Assembly: GCA_029204045.2 (NCBI GenBank)
Contig: CM055069.1
Span: 25,896,825-25,960,824, forward strand
DNA from: Tillandsia leiboldiana
Taxonomy: Eukaryota > Streptophyta > Magnoliopsida > Poales > Bromeliaceae
Length of the DNA: 64,000 bases
Reading direction: 5' to 3'
Of this stretch, positions 1 through 9,120 are shown piece after piece. Both the position numbers and the translations under genes were made by a program. Below the pieces are notes generated by a model. The model was not told the origin of the DNA. It did not search any database and worked only from the letters and a program-made list of their open reading frames with translations. Position 1 is the stretch's first letter. Every line of letters starts with the position of its first letter.

Positions 1-1
1 T

Positions 2-1798
2 AAATCTACCCCTGATATCTCTCTTGATGATGATACTCCTGTAAGTGCATCTTCTCATGATAATACTTCCAATATTAATGATGCATCTAATGGTTCTTCA
101 AGTCTATCTAATGTGCAGGAATCATCTCATGTACCTCCGAGTACTCCATTACATCAAACGTTATGCATCTCCAAGGATCATCCTGAATCAAACATCATTG
201 GAGACCCACAAGAAGGAGTCAAAACTCGGAGACAGTTGGTTTGTGGATTCGCTTGTTACGTTTCCATGATCGAACCAAAGAATATCGATGAAGCTCTTCA
301 GGATGACTACTGGATTGAAGCAATGCAGGAAGAGCTCCATCAGTTTGAACGAAACAAAGTCTGGGAATTAACGACGCCTCCGAAGCAACACAATGTGATC
401 GGTACTAAATGGATTTTCAAGAACAAGAAAAATGAGGATGGTACCATCATCAGGAACAAAGCACGTTTAGTTGCTCAAGGCTACTCTCAAATAGAAGGTA
501 TAGACTTTGATGAAACGTTCGCCCCTATAGCTAGACTCGAGTCCATTCGTATCTTATTCGCTATTGCTTGTCACTTTAAAATAAAACTCTTTCAAATGGA
601 CGTTAAGAGCGCGTTTTTAAATGGGTTTTTAAATGAGGAAGTTTATGTGGCTCAACCGAAAGGTTTTGTAGACTGTAAACTACCTAACCATGTTTTTCGT
701 TTGAAAAAGGCTCTTTACGGTTTAAAACAAGCACCGCGAGCGTGGTACGAAAGGTTGACAAAGCACATTTTGGAGAAGGGCTATACTCGAGGGGGAGCAG
801 ACAGGACTCTCTTTGTGAAGCATTATCAAAATAACTTCATTGTTGCACAAATCTATGTCGATGACATTGTGTTTGGAGCAACAAAGGATAATGATGCTTC
901 TAAATTCGCAGAAACCATGGAAAGCGAATTTGAGATGTCTATGATGGGTGAACTGACATACTTTGGATTGCAAGTGAAACAAAATGGTGAAGGCATCCAT
1001 CTGTGTCAATCCAAGTATATAAAGGAGTTGGTAAAGAAATTCGTATTAGAAGATTCTAAAGATTTTCCTACTCCTATGGGAACTAGCAATAAGGGATTAG
1101 GAAGTGAATCTCTTAGTGAGAATGTAGATGAGAAACTTTATCGCAGCATGATTGGAAGTCTACTTTACCTCACAGCTAGTCGCCCGGATATATCCTTTAG
1201 TGTTGGGATTTGCGCGAGATATCAATCAACACCAAAGGAGGTTCACCTGAAAGCGGTGAAACGGATTATCCGGTACATCAAAGGAACCATTATTTTCGGA
1301 ATTTGGTATCCTATGGGAACAAGTCTAGATATTATTGGATACTCAGATGCCGAGTGGGCAGGATCTGTGGATGATCGGAAAAGTACGAGTGGTGCATGTT
1401 TTTATCTTGGCCATTGTCTTGTTGCATGGCATAGTAAAAAGCAAAACTGCATTGCACTCTCGACTGCCGAAGCGGAATACATCTCAGCGGGTAGTTGTTC
1501 AACTCAACTCATTTGGATGAAAAGCGTGTTGAGCGACTTCCGGATTTCAGCAACTTCGGTAACTGTTTTATGTGACAACACTAGTGCTATAAACATTTCA
1601 AAAAACCCTGTGTTGCACTCTAGAACAAAACACATTGAACTTAGATATCATTTTCTTAGAGAGCTAGTTGAATCAAATATTCTTCAAATTTCCTACATTT
1701 AAACTGAAGATCAATTAGCTGACTTTTTAACAAAACCTTTGGATCAAAAACGTTTTATTCATTTGCGTAAAGCAATTGGAATGCTTTCCTTGAAATAA
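2..1798 (+). pseudogene. copia pol, reverse transcriptase-RNase H part, nonsense-broken
   Basis: The frame is open from base 2 and enters the window before the RT domain. RT landmarks are [11 protein letters not shown], the [14 protein letters not shown] block (here [10 protein letters not shown]), [12 protein letters not shown] and the catalytic YVDD near 858-869. RNase H follows with [15 protein letters not shown], the CDN block and [13 protein letters not shown]. These domains copy element RNA into DNA and degrade the template in a cytoplasmic particle. A TAA at 1700-1702 interrupts the frame; SIREV-B has a Ser codon at the same place. After it the frame continues through LTKPLDQKRF to the natural stop at 1796-1798, so a single substitution removes about 32 C-terminal residues. 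Confidence 0.93.
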
Positions 1799-2136
1799 CC
1801 TCTTTTTGAAACTTTTGTTTAGGTTAGGTTTTGTTTTTGTGTTTTTGTTCATTATCTATGCTTAGACATAGAACATTAATTGAGCATTAGTTTTGATTGA
1901 CTTTAACTGCATCCTTTTATATGTTTAGAAATTTATTATGCTTTGGATATCATAATAATTCATTTGATGCAATGATCATTTATGTGAATTAAATCATCTT
2001 TGTTTTGATCAAATTCAATTTCTCTCTCGATGATCTCTTGGTATAGTTTTTATCTTATTTGACTGTTTAGTCGAGTATGAAATCGAGATCAATTTTTGGC
2101 TGAATACTTTATTTCTTAAATAATTGATAGCCAATT
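1799..2136 (+). other. pol-env spacer of SIREV-A, left part
   Basis: Non-coding, AT-rich sequence after the pol stop, ending at the GYP-1 target site. It aligns with the spacer of SIREV-B (about 55763-56100, minus strand). It ends in CCAATTGAGAG, which in uninterrupted SIREV-B reads CCAATTGAGGGGGAGTC, a PPT-like tract. No ORF is supported. Confidence 0.7.
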
Positions 2137-2141
2137 GAGAG
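2137..2141. repeat. target-site duplication GAGAG, left copy
   Basis: GAGAG directly before the GYP-1 5' LTR; the partner is 12936-12940 directly after the 3' LTR. Confidence 0.95.
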
Positions 2142-2637
2142 TGTAGAACACCGGGATTTGGATGACGCACCGACCTTGCAGGAAGGTGTGGTGCGGAGGA
2201 GTTTGCCTTGGATGTGTCCCATTTGTGTTTGCAGAGGAGTTCGGGTTGATTTGGATCCCCGCGGAAGCCTCTGCTTGTTTCGGGCTTTGTACGCGTTGGG
2301 TGACTGGTACGGGAAGCTCCGACACCGCTATGGGTTGCAGAAAATTTGGGAAACACTTGGAGCAGGTGTATTTTCAGTTTACAGCGAGGTTCGGGAGGTT
2401 CCGGACTGACGCGGAAGACCCGGAGGCAAAAAGTGAGTCGGAACTGGCATTTTTGGAGCCGGTATTTGATTTGAGCACCCCGACTCAATGGTTGAGCTTT
2501 TTGAAGAGAAAAAGCTGTGAGCGCGTGTATTTTGGATTTACAGCGGAGCTCGGGAGGTTCCGGGCGGCGGCGGAGGGCCCGAGGGCAAAAAGTGAGTTGG
2601 AGTTGGGTTTTTGGAATTAAATTAATTAAGTTAATTA

Positions 2638-2670
2638 ATTTATATAAAGTTTTTCTTTATAAAAACCCCA
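2638..2670 (+). promoter_or_regulatory. candidate core promoter of GYP-1 5' LTR
   Basis: TTATATAAAG followed by CTTTATAAAAACCCC gives two TATA-like boxes in an otherwise GC-rich LTR. A CT-rich then GAAA-rich stretch (about 2668-2750) typical of a plant leader follows. The identical copy is at about 9617-9649. Transcription start not determined. Confidence 0.5.
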
Positions 2671-2929
2671 CCCCTCCTCCTCTGCAGCTGAAGGAAAAAG
2701 AGAAAGAAAGAAAGAAAAGGAAAGTGAAGAAGAAGGAGGAGAGGAAGAAGAGGGCTTTGGAGGAAATGGCGAGGGTCTTGAGCTTTTCTTCCCCGAGCGA
2801 GGGCGTGGAGCCGAGCGAGGTCGGCGAGCCTCGTGGAGGTCGGTTTTTATTTTTTGGTTTTAATTGATTGTGGTTTTTGCTTCTCCCCTCTCCTCTCTTT
2901 TATTTGTTTGTGGCTGTTGCTGTCCGGGG

Positions 2930-4240
2930 TCGTGGCGAGGCTGCGCGGGCCGCGCGCGTGCATTTTGTACGGCGCGCGGCTAGGGAGGCTCGCCGCTGCG
3001 CGCGCGCACTTGGGCGCCGCGCGCAGCGAGCGCCCTGCTGCTGTTGAGGTGCAGCAGGGCGCCGGGCCGCCGGCAGCATCGCCTGGGCGGCGGCGCGAGC
3101 GGCGGGCTGCGCGCAAGGCGCGCAGCACCGCCGGCACGCGCGCGGCACTGCGGTGCAGGCGCAGTGCCGCGGGGCTTGCAGGCCGCGCGCAAGGCGCGCG
3201 GCACTGCAGACCCCTCCCCCTCCCGCGCGGGTGGCCTCCTGGGCCCCGCGCGGTGTGCAGGCCGCGCGCTGGGCGCGCGGCGCTGCAGGCCCCGCGCGGG
3301 CGGCCCGTGGGCCCCGCGCGGTGTGCAGGCCGCGCGCTGGGCGCGCGGCGCTGCAGGCCCCGCGCGGGCGGCCCGTGGGCCCCGCGCGGTGTGCAGGCCG
3401 CGCGCTGGGCGCGCGGCGCTGCAGGCCCCGCGCGGGCGGCCCTTGGGCCCGCGCGGTGTGCAGGCCGCGCGCTGGGCGCGCGGCCCTGCCGGCCCCGCGC
3501 GGGCGGCCTTCGGGCCCCGCGCGGTGCGCAGGCCGCGCGCTGGGCGCGCGGCACTGCGGGCCCCGCGCGGGCGGCCCCTGTGCCGCGGGCCCCGCGCGGC
3601 AGTGCAGGGCGCCGCGCGGGCGGCCCCTGTGCCGCGGGCCCAGCGCGGCAGCGCAGGGCGCCGCGCGGGCGGCCCCTGTGCCGCGGGCCCCGCGCGGCAT
3701 GGCAGGGCGCCGCGCGGGCGGCCCCTGTGCCGCGGGCCCCGTGCGGCAGTGCTGGGCGCCGCGCGGGCGGCCCCTGTGCCGCGGGCCCCGCGCGGCAGTG
3801 CAGGGCGCCGCGCGGGCGGCCCCTGTGCCGCGGGCCCCGCGCGGCAGTGCAGGGCGCCGCGCGGGCGGCCCCTGTGCCGCGGGCCCCGCGCGGCATGGCA
3901 GGGCGCCGCGCGGGCGGCCCCTGTGCCGCGGGCCCCGCGCGGCAGTGCAGGGCGCCGCGCGGGCGGCCCCTGTGCCGCGGGCCCCGCGCGGCATGGCAGG
4001 GCGCCGCGCGGGCGGCCCCTGTGCCGCGAGCGGGCCTTTGGGCCCCCGCGGCCCTGCAGGCCGCGCGCTAGGCGCGCGGCGCTGCTGCAGGCCGCGTGGG
4101 TGGCCCTTGGGCCCCGCGGCCCTGCAGGCCGCGCGCTGGGTGCGCGGCGCTGCTGCAGGCCGCACGGGCGGCCTTGGGGCCGCGCGGCGCTGCTGCAGGC
4201 CGCACGGGCGGCCTTGGGGCCGCGCGGCGCTGCTGACCAC
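2930..4240. repeat. GC-rich CpG-dense tandem arrays in GYP-1 5' LTR
   Basis: There are three consecutive arrays: 68-bp units (about 3240-3550), nine 49-bp units (3580-4020, GTGCCGC recurring every 49 bp), and longer CTGCAGGCCGC-type units to about 4235. CpG is extremely frequent. Because 49 is not a multiple of 3, the translated pattern repeats only every three units. The identical block is at 9909-11219. Confidence 0.9.
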
Positions 4241-4732
4241 GCGGCTGACCTTTGCCGCGTGGGGTTGGTTTCTCTGGGCAGTACGGCCATGGGCCGCACT
4301 GTGCCGCGTTGTTTACGGCTCGGCGGTTGCGCGATAGGTTTTCCGCGCAACGCGCGGCGTTTCTCGTCGCCGGTTTGGGTTTCTTTTGCCCTTTGTGAGC
4401 GCGGTTTTAGCCGCATGTTTTCTGATCCCGGTCCCTCTTCTTGTCTCGCAGTTGTGGCATACGGTTAGCTTCTCACGTGGCCGGTGGCGCGTGTTTTGCC
4501 GCGTGGAGCTGCGGGATCGCATCGGGACCTCCGTTTGGCGCACGGTTTTCGCGGACGGATCGCAGGTGGGTTGGTTTCTCCCAAGGAACTATGGATTGCC
4601 TTTTATGCTTCCGAATGCAAAGGTATCGTATCCTTACTATCAGGTATCTGCGGAGCAGTCGTGCAAGTCGAGGGTTGTCGTTTCCGACTTGGACACGAGT
4701 GTTAGTCGCATCGTTAGAGTATACGAGTTGTA

Positions 4733-5261
4733 CTGGCAGAGTTACCAGAGGGGTATAGATCACAGGCTGAGTTACCAGATGAGTAGATACCACTGGCAGA
4801 GTTACCAGAGGGGTATAGATCACTGGCTGAGTTACCAGATGAGTAGATACCACTGGCAGAGTTACCAGAGGGGTATAAATCACTGGCTGAGTTACCAGAT
4901 GAGTAGATACCACTGGCAGAGTTACCAGAGGGGTATAAATCACTGGCTGAGTTACCAGATGAGTAGATACCACTGGCAGAGTTACCAGAGGGGTATAGAT
5001 CACTGGCTGAGTTACCAGATGAGCAGATACCACTGGCAGAGTTACCTGAGGGGTATAGATCACTGGCTGAGTTACCAGATGAGCAGATACCACTGGCAGA
5101 GTTACCTGAGGGGTATAGTTCACTGGCTGAGTTACCAGATGAGTAGATACCACTGGCAGAGTTACCAGATGGGTATAGATCACTGGCTGAGTTACCAGAT
5201 GTGTAGATATCACTGGCTGAGTTACCAGATAGATAGTTATGCCCTGGCCGAGTCACCAGGT
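4733..5261. repeat. 60-bp minisatellite in GYP-1 5' LTR
   Basis: About eight 60-bp units, each two related 30-bp halves with CTGGCAGAGTTACCAG and CTGGCTGAGTTACCAG. The CTGG/CCAG ends of each half are inverted repeats. The period keeps a frame open, giving a 294-codon ORF I consider non-coding. The copy in the 3' LTR is 11712-12240. Confidence 0.9.
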
Positions 5262-5483
5262 GGTTACTAGAAGGGATTGAGGTGGCCTTCTAGTGTCTTG
5301 TAGAGTTCTAGCAGTTCCCAGTGCGGGGGCGGAAACTATGGGCGCCTAAGCCTACAGCATGTTCTTGTTTGATAAGGGCTGTAGGGGGCGCAGACGTTCG
5401 TAGTTTCCAGGCCTCCCGTGAGAGAGACTGAGAACTTACTTCCAGCATTGCATTGAGACATGTAGCGATAGATTCATTTACAG

Positions 5484-5520
<37 letters not shown>
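5484..5520. repeat. (CTAT)n microsatellite
   Basis: Perfect run of the tetranucleotide CTAT, same length in the 3' LTR (about 12463-12499). Confidence 0.9.
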
Positions 5521-5521
<1 letters not shown>

Positions 5522-5879
5522 GTGTTTTTGTCTCCAGCAGACTGAGTGGGTGTACCGTGGGTTTTAGCTTTGGTGCCCACTGAGATCTGACTGTTGCAGT
5601 AGATCTCACACCCGCTGTGATGACAGGTGTTCCTGAGGCGACCGTTCCAGGTTTGGCTCTTTCGGAGCTTTCTGACCGAGGTTTGCGCGTGGCTGGCTAG
5701 CTCCTACCCGAGTCGGTGGTGTCGGTGTTGTGTCTCTTGTACTTTTAGTTTCCACTTTTGTACTTATGTTGTGGGTGCTAGTGGACTGGTGTACTTGGAC
5801 TTTTCACCGCTTAGTGTTTCAGCTTCCTTTCAGCTCTGATACTTGTTAGCTATAGATCTCTTTTGCAGGGTAGACGCTT

Positions 5880-5907
5880 CGTCTGTACGGCAGTTTCCGT
5901 ACAGACG
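5880..5907 (+). promoter_or_regulatory. LTR-terminal hairpin of GYP-1 (11-bp stem)
   Basis: CGTCTGTACGG, loop CAGTTT, then CCGTACAGACG: a perfect 11-bp stem. It lies 49 bp before the LTR end. The 3' LTR copy is 12859-12886. Structural counterparts occur in the other gypsy LTRs here. Confidence 0.8.
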
Positions 5908-5963
5908 GCGGATCTGTTGGCGAGCCCGGGTCGCAGTTCGACCCCGGGGCGTGACAGATTAGG

Positions 5964-5975
5964 TGGTATCAGAGC
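5964..5975 (+). promoter_or_regulatory. PBS of GYP-1 (initiator-Met tRNA)
   Basis: TGGTATCAGAGC, 7 bp after the 5' LTR, is complementary to the 3' end of plant initiator-Met tRNA and would prime minus-strand synthesis. Confidence 0.92.
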
Positions 5976-6251
5976 CTAGGAATATAGGTCGTTGGGGACT
6001 TAGAGACCCTGGGCTTTTAGTTGGACAGTGGGAAGACTGTCGTGTGAGACGTGACCTTAGCGAGAGTCTTGTCTGAGGGTGTACCTCCCCCTGAGGATTG
6101 GGGTGAGTGACCTCGCATGTTATTTCTCTAAAGGTGATTGTGTTGGCTGCAGACAGCATAATGCTTTAGAAAGGTTAACATGTTTAGACTTTCGTTTGTT
6201 TGGGTCGAGGAAGTCTTAGTCCTAATGTTTGTTTGTTGCAGTGGTTTTTGG

Positions 6252-7020
6252 ATGCTTCCGAGACGCCGTGCAGCGGCGAGGGCGTGTTTGACCTGGGATG
6301 AGGGGCTTGTTTAGCGGGAAGCTAAATGGATGGAGCCGAGAGAGGCTTGAGAGATCCAGGCCCAAGCAGTCCTGGTATTTGAGGCGTTATGGCGCCAGGA
6401 CGAGAGAGCATGGAGCGTGTGATGCACATGCTTGGACCGAGAGCATCTCCCGGAGTATCGTCAGTAGTACCTCCGGCCGCGACTTTGTCGATTTCTGTTC
6501 TTGATCGCACCATTGATGGTGCGGAAGCAGCGAGAGGTTGCTGTTAGGTTGTGTACCGCATCCAGTTCCATCCCTTGTAGATTTCGGGACCGAGTTGGAG
6601 CCGTGAGAGGCCGAGAACTGGAACGCTGTTATGGAAGATTTGTTCGAGGATTTGTTCATCCAGGATAAGCATCAGGGCGCTTGGTTATGCACTTTTGCAT
6701 TCGGACGCCAAGAGAGCTGGTGGCGTCGGATTCGTCTTGTTGGACCATCGGGAGCGCAGTTGATGTTCTGGGGTGAGTTTCTGTGACGGTTGAGCGATGT
6801 ACCCCTGGACGCCAGGATGAGGCTTAGAGGTTGGTTATGTTCGAGTGGGAGCTGCATCGAGATGCCTACCTCTTCGTGCATTTTCGGCGAGTGCCGACCT
6901 TGGATGCAGTGAGCGTGCATGCTCGATGGTTTGACTGTGGATCAGTGACCCCGTCCGAGGGAGACGGTGAGCGGGGGATCAGCTTCGGAGTGAGAGCTCC
7001 GGCATCGCCGATTTTGCGAT
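6252..7020 (+). pseudogene. decayed gag of GYP-1
   Basis: A candidate gag start at 6252 encodes MLPRRRAAARA, a basic N-terminus common in plant gypsy Gag. Around 6631-6735 one frame gives MEDLFEDLF followed by QESWWRRI. This matches the capsid block of GYP-2, MEKLFEDLL then ARVWWK. Around 6880-6910 FRRVPTLDA matches YSRRVPTLDA in GYP-4. The pieces are in different frames with stops between, so no capsid protein is made. The assignment rests on those short matches and the expected position after the PBS. Confidence 0.6.
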
Positions 7021-7219
7021 AGTCGCGTGTTTCGAGGTTGCCATGATTCCACCCACAGGATCATGGGTCTCAGGAGAGACTGAGACCAGGAGGCTCTCGA
7101 CAGCGCTCGCTTCAGCAGCAGTGCCAGGATGTGAGTTTCCCTTCTGCGTGGGCCGCATTCTTCGTCAGGGTTGTGGATCGCGTCTCACCTGGTGTGGCCG
7201 TCGGGTTAGAGCATGCTTT

Positions 7220-7530
7220 ATGCCAACGCCGTGTGTGCGTTTCGGTAAAGCGGGGGTACCTTCGTGTGGGCCAGTGTCAGGACTGATGGTTTTGCACGTT
7301 TGGATCAATTTTCAGATCACGTGAAGCACGTGGATGAGTGCTGCCTGTCCTGCCAGTGCAACTAGGACCTTGGATTGATCATCGAGATGTTAGTCCTACA
7401 TCAGTGCTGAGGTGTTGATACGAGGTTGGATAGGAATCGGTCGTCCCAATTTATGCTATCATGGATTGTCGAGAGAGAAGACATTGACCCTCCGTGGACC
7501 TGGTCAGGAGGAGGGTATTTTTTTTTATAG
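7220..7530 (+). pseudogene. decayed protease region of GYP-1
   Basis: A frame through about 7310-7375 reads DHVKHVDECCLSCQ and then a stop. It aligns with DHVLHIDECCWSCP in the protease remnant of GYP-4, the part of a gypsy aspartic protease before the conserved VVLGMDWL block. No DTGA active site was found. Sequence to 7510 may be the end of the domain. Non-functional. Confidence 0.45.
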
Positions 7531-7547
7531 CATGTGATGAGATATAT

Positions 7548-7632
7548 GATGCCCTGGCTGAGTTACCAGGAGGTTACTTGCCCCTGGCCGAGTTACCAGG
7601 AGGTTGATGCCCCTGGCCGAGTTACCAGGTGC
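7548..7632. repeat. three copies of the CTGG..CCAG hairpin repeat in GYP-1 interior
   Basis: CCTGGCTGAGTTACCAGG and two CCTGGCCGAGTTACCAGG copies, spaced about 28 bp, in the same sense as the LTR minisatellite. They directly follow the protease remnant, where RT and integrase would otherwise begin. Confidence 0.85.
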
Positions 7633-8940
7633 TTACTAGATTGGGACTGAGATCGAGACAGTGATTGACGTGGTTTGGGAACCGCGCCAACTTCGACAGC
7701 ACCTCGGGGAGTATCAACCGTGAGACAGAGAGGGCTGTGAGCGCACTTGTGAGATTTGGCGGATCGAGAGGTCTGTGAGACCTAGTACCTCGTCGTGGGG
7801 ATACGACAGTGAGGTTCCAGGCAGTTGTTACACAGTGGTGATGTCACGTTGTGGGTACACAACCGTGTGAGTTCTTGTAAGGTTCGAACTTGATTAGTCT
7901 CACCTTGTGCTTGGGCAGATGCCTTCGAGTGGTTGATATCTTTATGGAACCTTACAGCCAAGGGCTGTGCCTGGATACTGATCCGGAACCAGTAGGGCAG
8001 TTTGAGCGGTTTGCGTGGTCAAGTAGATTGACTAATGCCCTACTGATTGAGAGCTGTGTTTTTCCTGTTTCACTGGACGGGTTGGTGGTGATACCGTCGT
8101 GGGTTTTTGCTTATCTCCGAGGCGACTTGGAGCTTGAGGGGCTCTTGAGGATGGTGCTACAACTTCTATGGAGGAAGAAGTTGGTTGCCTAGCTTTGAGA
8201 GTTGCACTTGGGCATCGAAAATTTTGTGGTTAGGCCTTGTGGTTCAGCCGCATGAGTGTCGGAGGACCCAACGAGGTGAGATACCGTTTGGGTTGGGTCT
8301 GGACCCATGTTAAAGTCAGAGATCAGAAGCTCTTGGACTATGCAAGGCCAGTGTATCTTGCGAGAGGCAAGGCTGAGGAAGATACCAGCATTGATCCGGA
8401 TATTGCCGTGATAGTGAGGTCATGGAATTATTCTTGAATCCTCAAACCTTAAGTGCTTGGACACTCAGGAAGTCGGGTCGAGGTAACGCCGGTGGATAGA
8501 TTTTGCATGGATGTATGATTGCTTTATCCCAGCGAGGACATTTTGTTCAGTATGCCCTGTTTAGGCGAGCTGTGTAACCCTGGGAATTGAGTGCCAGAAT
8601 CGAGAGAAGGTTCTCGAGGTTGAAAGTTTTCCCCTGTCAAGGGAGGTGATTTATGTTTTGTGGAACAGGAGTTTTGGTGGCCATGAAGCATCGGTGGGGT
8701 TTTGCCTTAAGGAGGCTTAGACTTCGGTTTTATGAGATCTCGAATCGAGGGAAACTACCAGCCTGAGAGTTATTTATAGAAATGAGTTTTGCGAGGAGAG
8801 GATCCTCGAGCAGTGATCAGGCAGGATGAGGCCTATTTGAACCCCGCAAGTTTTGTTTTGCTTTCCCTTCCTTGGTGATGGTCGAGGACTGCGTTATCCT
8901 CATCGACCGATGCGATTCTTGTTGGTGAAACCAGAAGAAT
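7633..8940 (+). other. unrecognised interior of GYP-1
   Basis: No domain recognised. Short ORFs (7890-8192 and 8237-8437) resemble nothing I know. Position suggests rearranged or decayed pol sequence; most of RT, RNase H and integrase is missing. Confidence 0.4.
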
Positions 8941-9055
8941 TTTTACAGTCGAATCATACCTTTGGGGAAGGTTCAGTGTTGTCAGCATGAAGAATGTGAG
9001 TGACCACTTGAGAGCCTTGGACAATTTGTGGATCTCCTATCCCCTTTTGTTTTTG
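8941..9055 (+). pseudogene. decayed pol C-terminus of GYP-1
   Basis: One frame reads SRIIPLGKV, then QHEEC and, after a TGA, a segment ending LLSPF. This matches the order of the GYP-2 C-terminal region (SRTIPYVKV, NQEERE, YPDLF), a chromodomain-like tail of Tekay-type integrases. It is a short scrap with a stop. Confidence 0.5.
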
Positions 9056-9085
9056 ATTTGCCCTCCTATGTATGGATTTAGTTGA

Positions 9086-9101
9086 GTTTCGAGGACGAAA
9101 C
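9086..9101 (+). promoter_or_regulatory. pre-PPT hairpin of GYP-1
   Basis: GTTTCG, loop AGGA, CGAAAC. The same small hairpin precedes the PPT in GYP-2, GYP-3 and GYP-4. Confidence 0.65.
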
Positions 9102-9107
9102 CCTTTT

Positions 9108-9120
9108 AAGGGGGGGAGAA
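9108..9120 (+). promoter_or_regulatory. PPT of GYP-1
   Basis: AAGGGGGGGAGAA directly before the 3' LTR; the expected primer for plus-strand DNA. Confidence 0.92.

Larger units (their letters stand above)
2142..5956 (+). repeat. GYP-1 5' LTR (3815 bp)
   Basis: Begins TGTAGAACACCGGG and ends GGGGCGTGACA. In order it holds a candidate TATA box, a purine-rich leader, a GC-rich tandem-repeat block, a 60-bp minisatellite, a (CTAT)n run and a hairpin 49 bp before the end. Many long stop-free frames exist on both strands of the GC block; they are by-products of composition and period, not genes. Confidence 0.96.

Noticed and set aside
2833..4468. Several 350-480 codon ORFs on both strands in the GYP-1 LTR (and copies at 9812-11447)
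   Set aside because: Composed of Ala/Arg/Gly/Pro repeats from GC-rich 68- and 49-bp units; open in many frames at once, no domain, lie in an LTR.
4386..5270. 294-codon ORF over the 60-bp minisatellite
   Set aside because: Explained by a period divisible by 3; the opposite strand is open too.
5964..5975. TGGTATCAGAGC as part of a tRNA gene
   Set aside because: It is the primer-binding site, complementary to the tRNA 3' end; no cloverleaf around it.
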